NCBI GenBank assembly: GCA_905250115.1
Contig: CAJNOI010000180.1
Coordinates: 62,001-126,000 of the forward strand
Source of the DNA: Adineta steineri
Taxonomy: Eukaryota; Rotifera; Eurotatoria; Adinetida; Adinetidae
Length of the DNA stretch: 64,000 bases
Direction of reading: 5' to 3'
Of the stretch, positions 63,452 to 64,000 are shown piece after piece (within the stretch, counting starts at the first letter, position 1; the number at the start of each line of letters is the position of its first letter). The position numbers and the translations under genes were made by a program. The notes below the pieces were generated by a model. The model saw only the letters and a list, made by a program, of their open reading frames with translations, did no database searches and was not told the DNA's origin.

Positions 63452-64000
63452 TTATTCATTTCTCAATTTAGAAACATTTATTATTATTATCTCTCTCCTT
63501 TTTCTTCTTCTTCTTCTTCTTCTTCTTCTTCTTCTTTTCCTTGTCTTGTCTTCTTTTTTTTGTTTTTGTCATTCAAGTGTGTTTCTTCTTTATAAAACAG
63601 CTTCAATCGAAAATAAATTTAAGTTAGCTTAACAATTACATTTTTAATTAAATTACATCCCTTTTCTCTTTCTTTTTCATTTCATTCTATACAAATTATA
63701 GAAACAACAAAATGTAAAGATTAAAATAATTGTTTAAAATAAAAAAAAAAACGAATGTTAAAAATAGTTATGTGATATGATTATAAAACAAAAAGGAGAA
63801 AAAGAAAAAGAAAAAGTATTGATTATCTATTCATATCAATCATAGATATTATATTAAATGAATGAATGAATGAACACTTTTTTCAATTATATTTTCTCAC
63901 ATATGATTTATAATGGTTATCACATACAATTCGAATACGGTATGTTTACGCTCATATTCAAATCATATACATACACACACACTCCATTTTATTAGAAACC
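63452..64000. other. 3' flank of the filament gene
   Basis: Contains a TTC repeat (~63503-63537), AATAAA-like sequence at ~63611 that could be a polyadenylation signal, and no further gene before the end. Confidence 0.5.

Noticed and set aside
63396..63632. Frame overlapping the 3' end of the filament gene
   Set aside because: Out of frame with the lamin tail and dominated by a TTC repeat (poly-L).

Overview
The window is eukaryotic nuclear DNA, extremely A+T-rich, with short GT-AG introns (mostly 45-70 bp) that interrupt almost every gene. The best fit is a bdelloid rotifer. Two genes belong to the ADP-ribosyltransferase-like plus TPR class that I recall as greatly expanded in bdelloids. 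TGTGGG-type foldbacks recall the bdelloid telomere repeat, and B-box proteins and a berberine-bridge-type oxidase also fit. Species cannot be assigned. A 100-N assembly gap lies at 16272-16371.

Layout. 1-2745: a head-to-head pair, an SLC3-type amino-acid-transporter heavy chain (minus, runs off the window) and a B-box/coiled-coil/lamin-tail protein (plus). 3859-8784: a coiled-coil protein, decayed reading frames and an unrecognised helical protein. 9234-15118: a ~1960-residue protein with ~18 copies of a 28-residue repeat, a degenerate ART-like domain and many TPRs. 17868-20448: a five-exon secreted FAD-linked oxidase. 21422-23434: the intact, single-exon ART-TPR relative. 24771-25423: a small secreted precursor with a KR cleavage site, behind a TATA box. 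28704-31855: a double ZZ-finger protein and a four-helix membrane protein. 32807-41160 (all minus): NAC alpha, a type II TGF-beta/activin-class receptor kinase and an RBL1/2-type pocket protein. 46359-48461 (minus): a rhodopsin-class GPCR with a small membrane-protein gene nested antisense in its first intron. 56678-57819 (minus): a ZDHHC5/8-type palmitoyltransferase. 61603-63451 (plus): a cytoplasmic intermediate filament protein with a lamin tail.

The non-genic parts are not empty. They hold (1) four TGTGGG-rich foldbacks, two sharing a nearly identical ~47-bp core and one apparently splitting an octapeptide-repeat coding region; (2) an unnamed dispersed repeat of ~150-340 bp that starts with a palindrome, in five copies; (3) a ~190-bp sequence in inverted orientation around 49.9-53.7 kb; (4) an ~800-bp direct duplication carrying the broken 3' end of the GPCR gene at 41.7-42.4 kb and 45.6-46.5 kb, on either side of a mobile-looking 2.4-kb block.

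The genes form no operon or single pathway. The shared themes are two ART-TPR relatives 6 kb apart and two lamin-tail proteins at opposite ends. Exon boundaries were read by eye from GT/AG sites. Reading phase was checked by adding exon lengths for every multi-exon gene described as complete.
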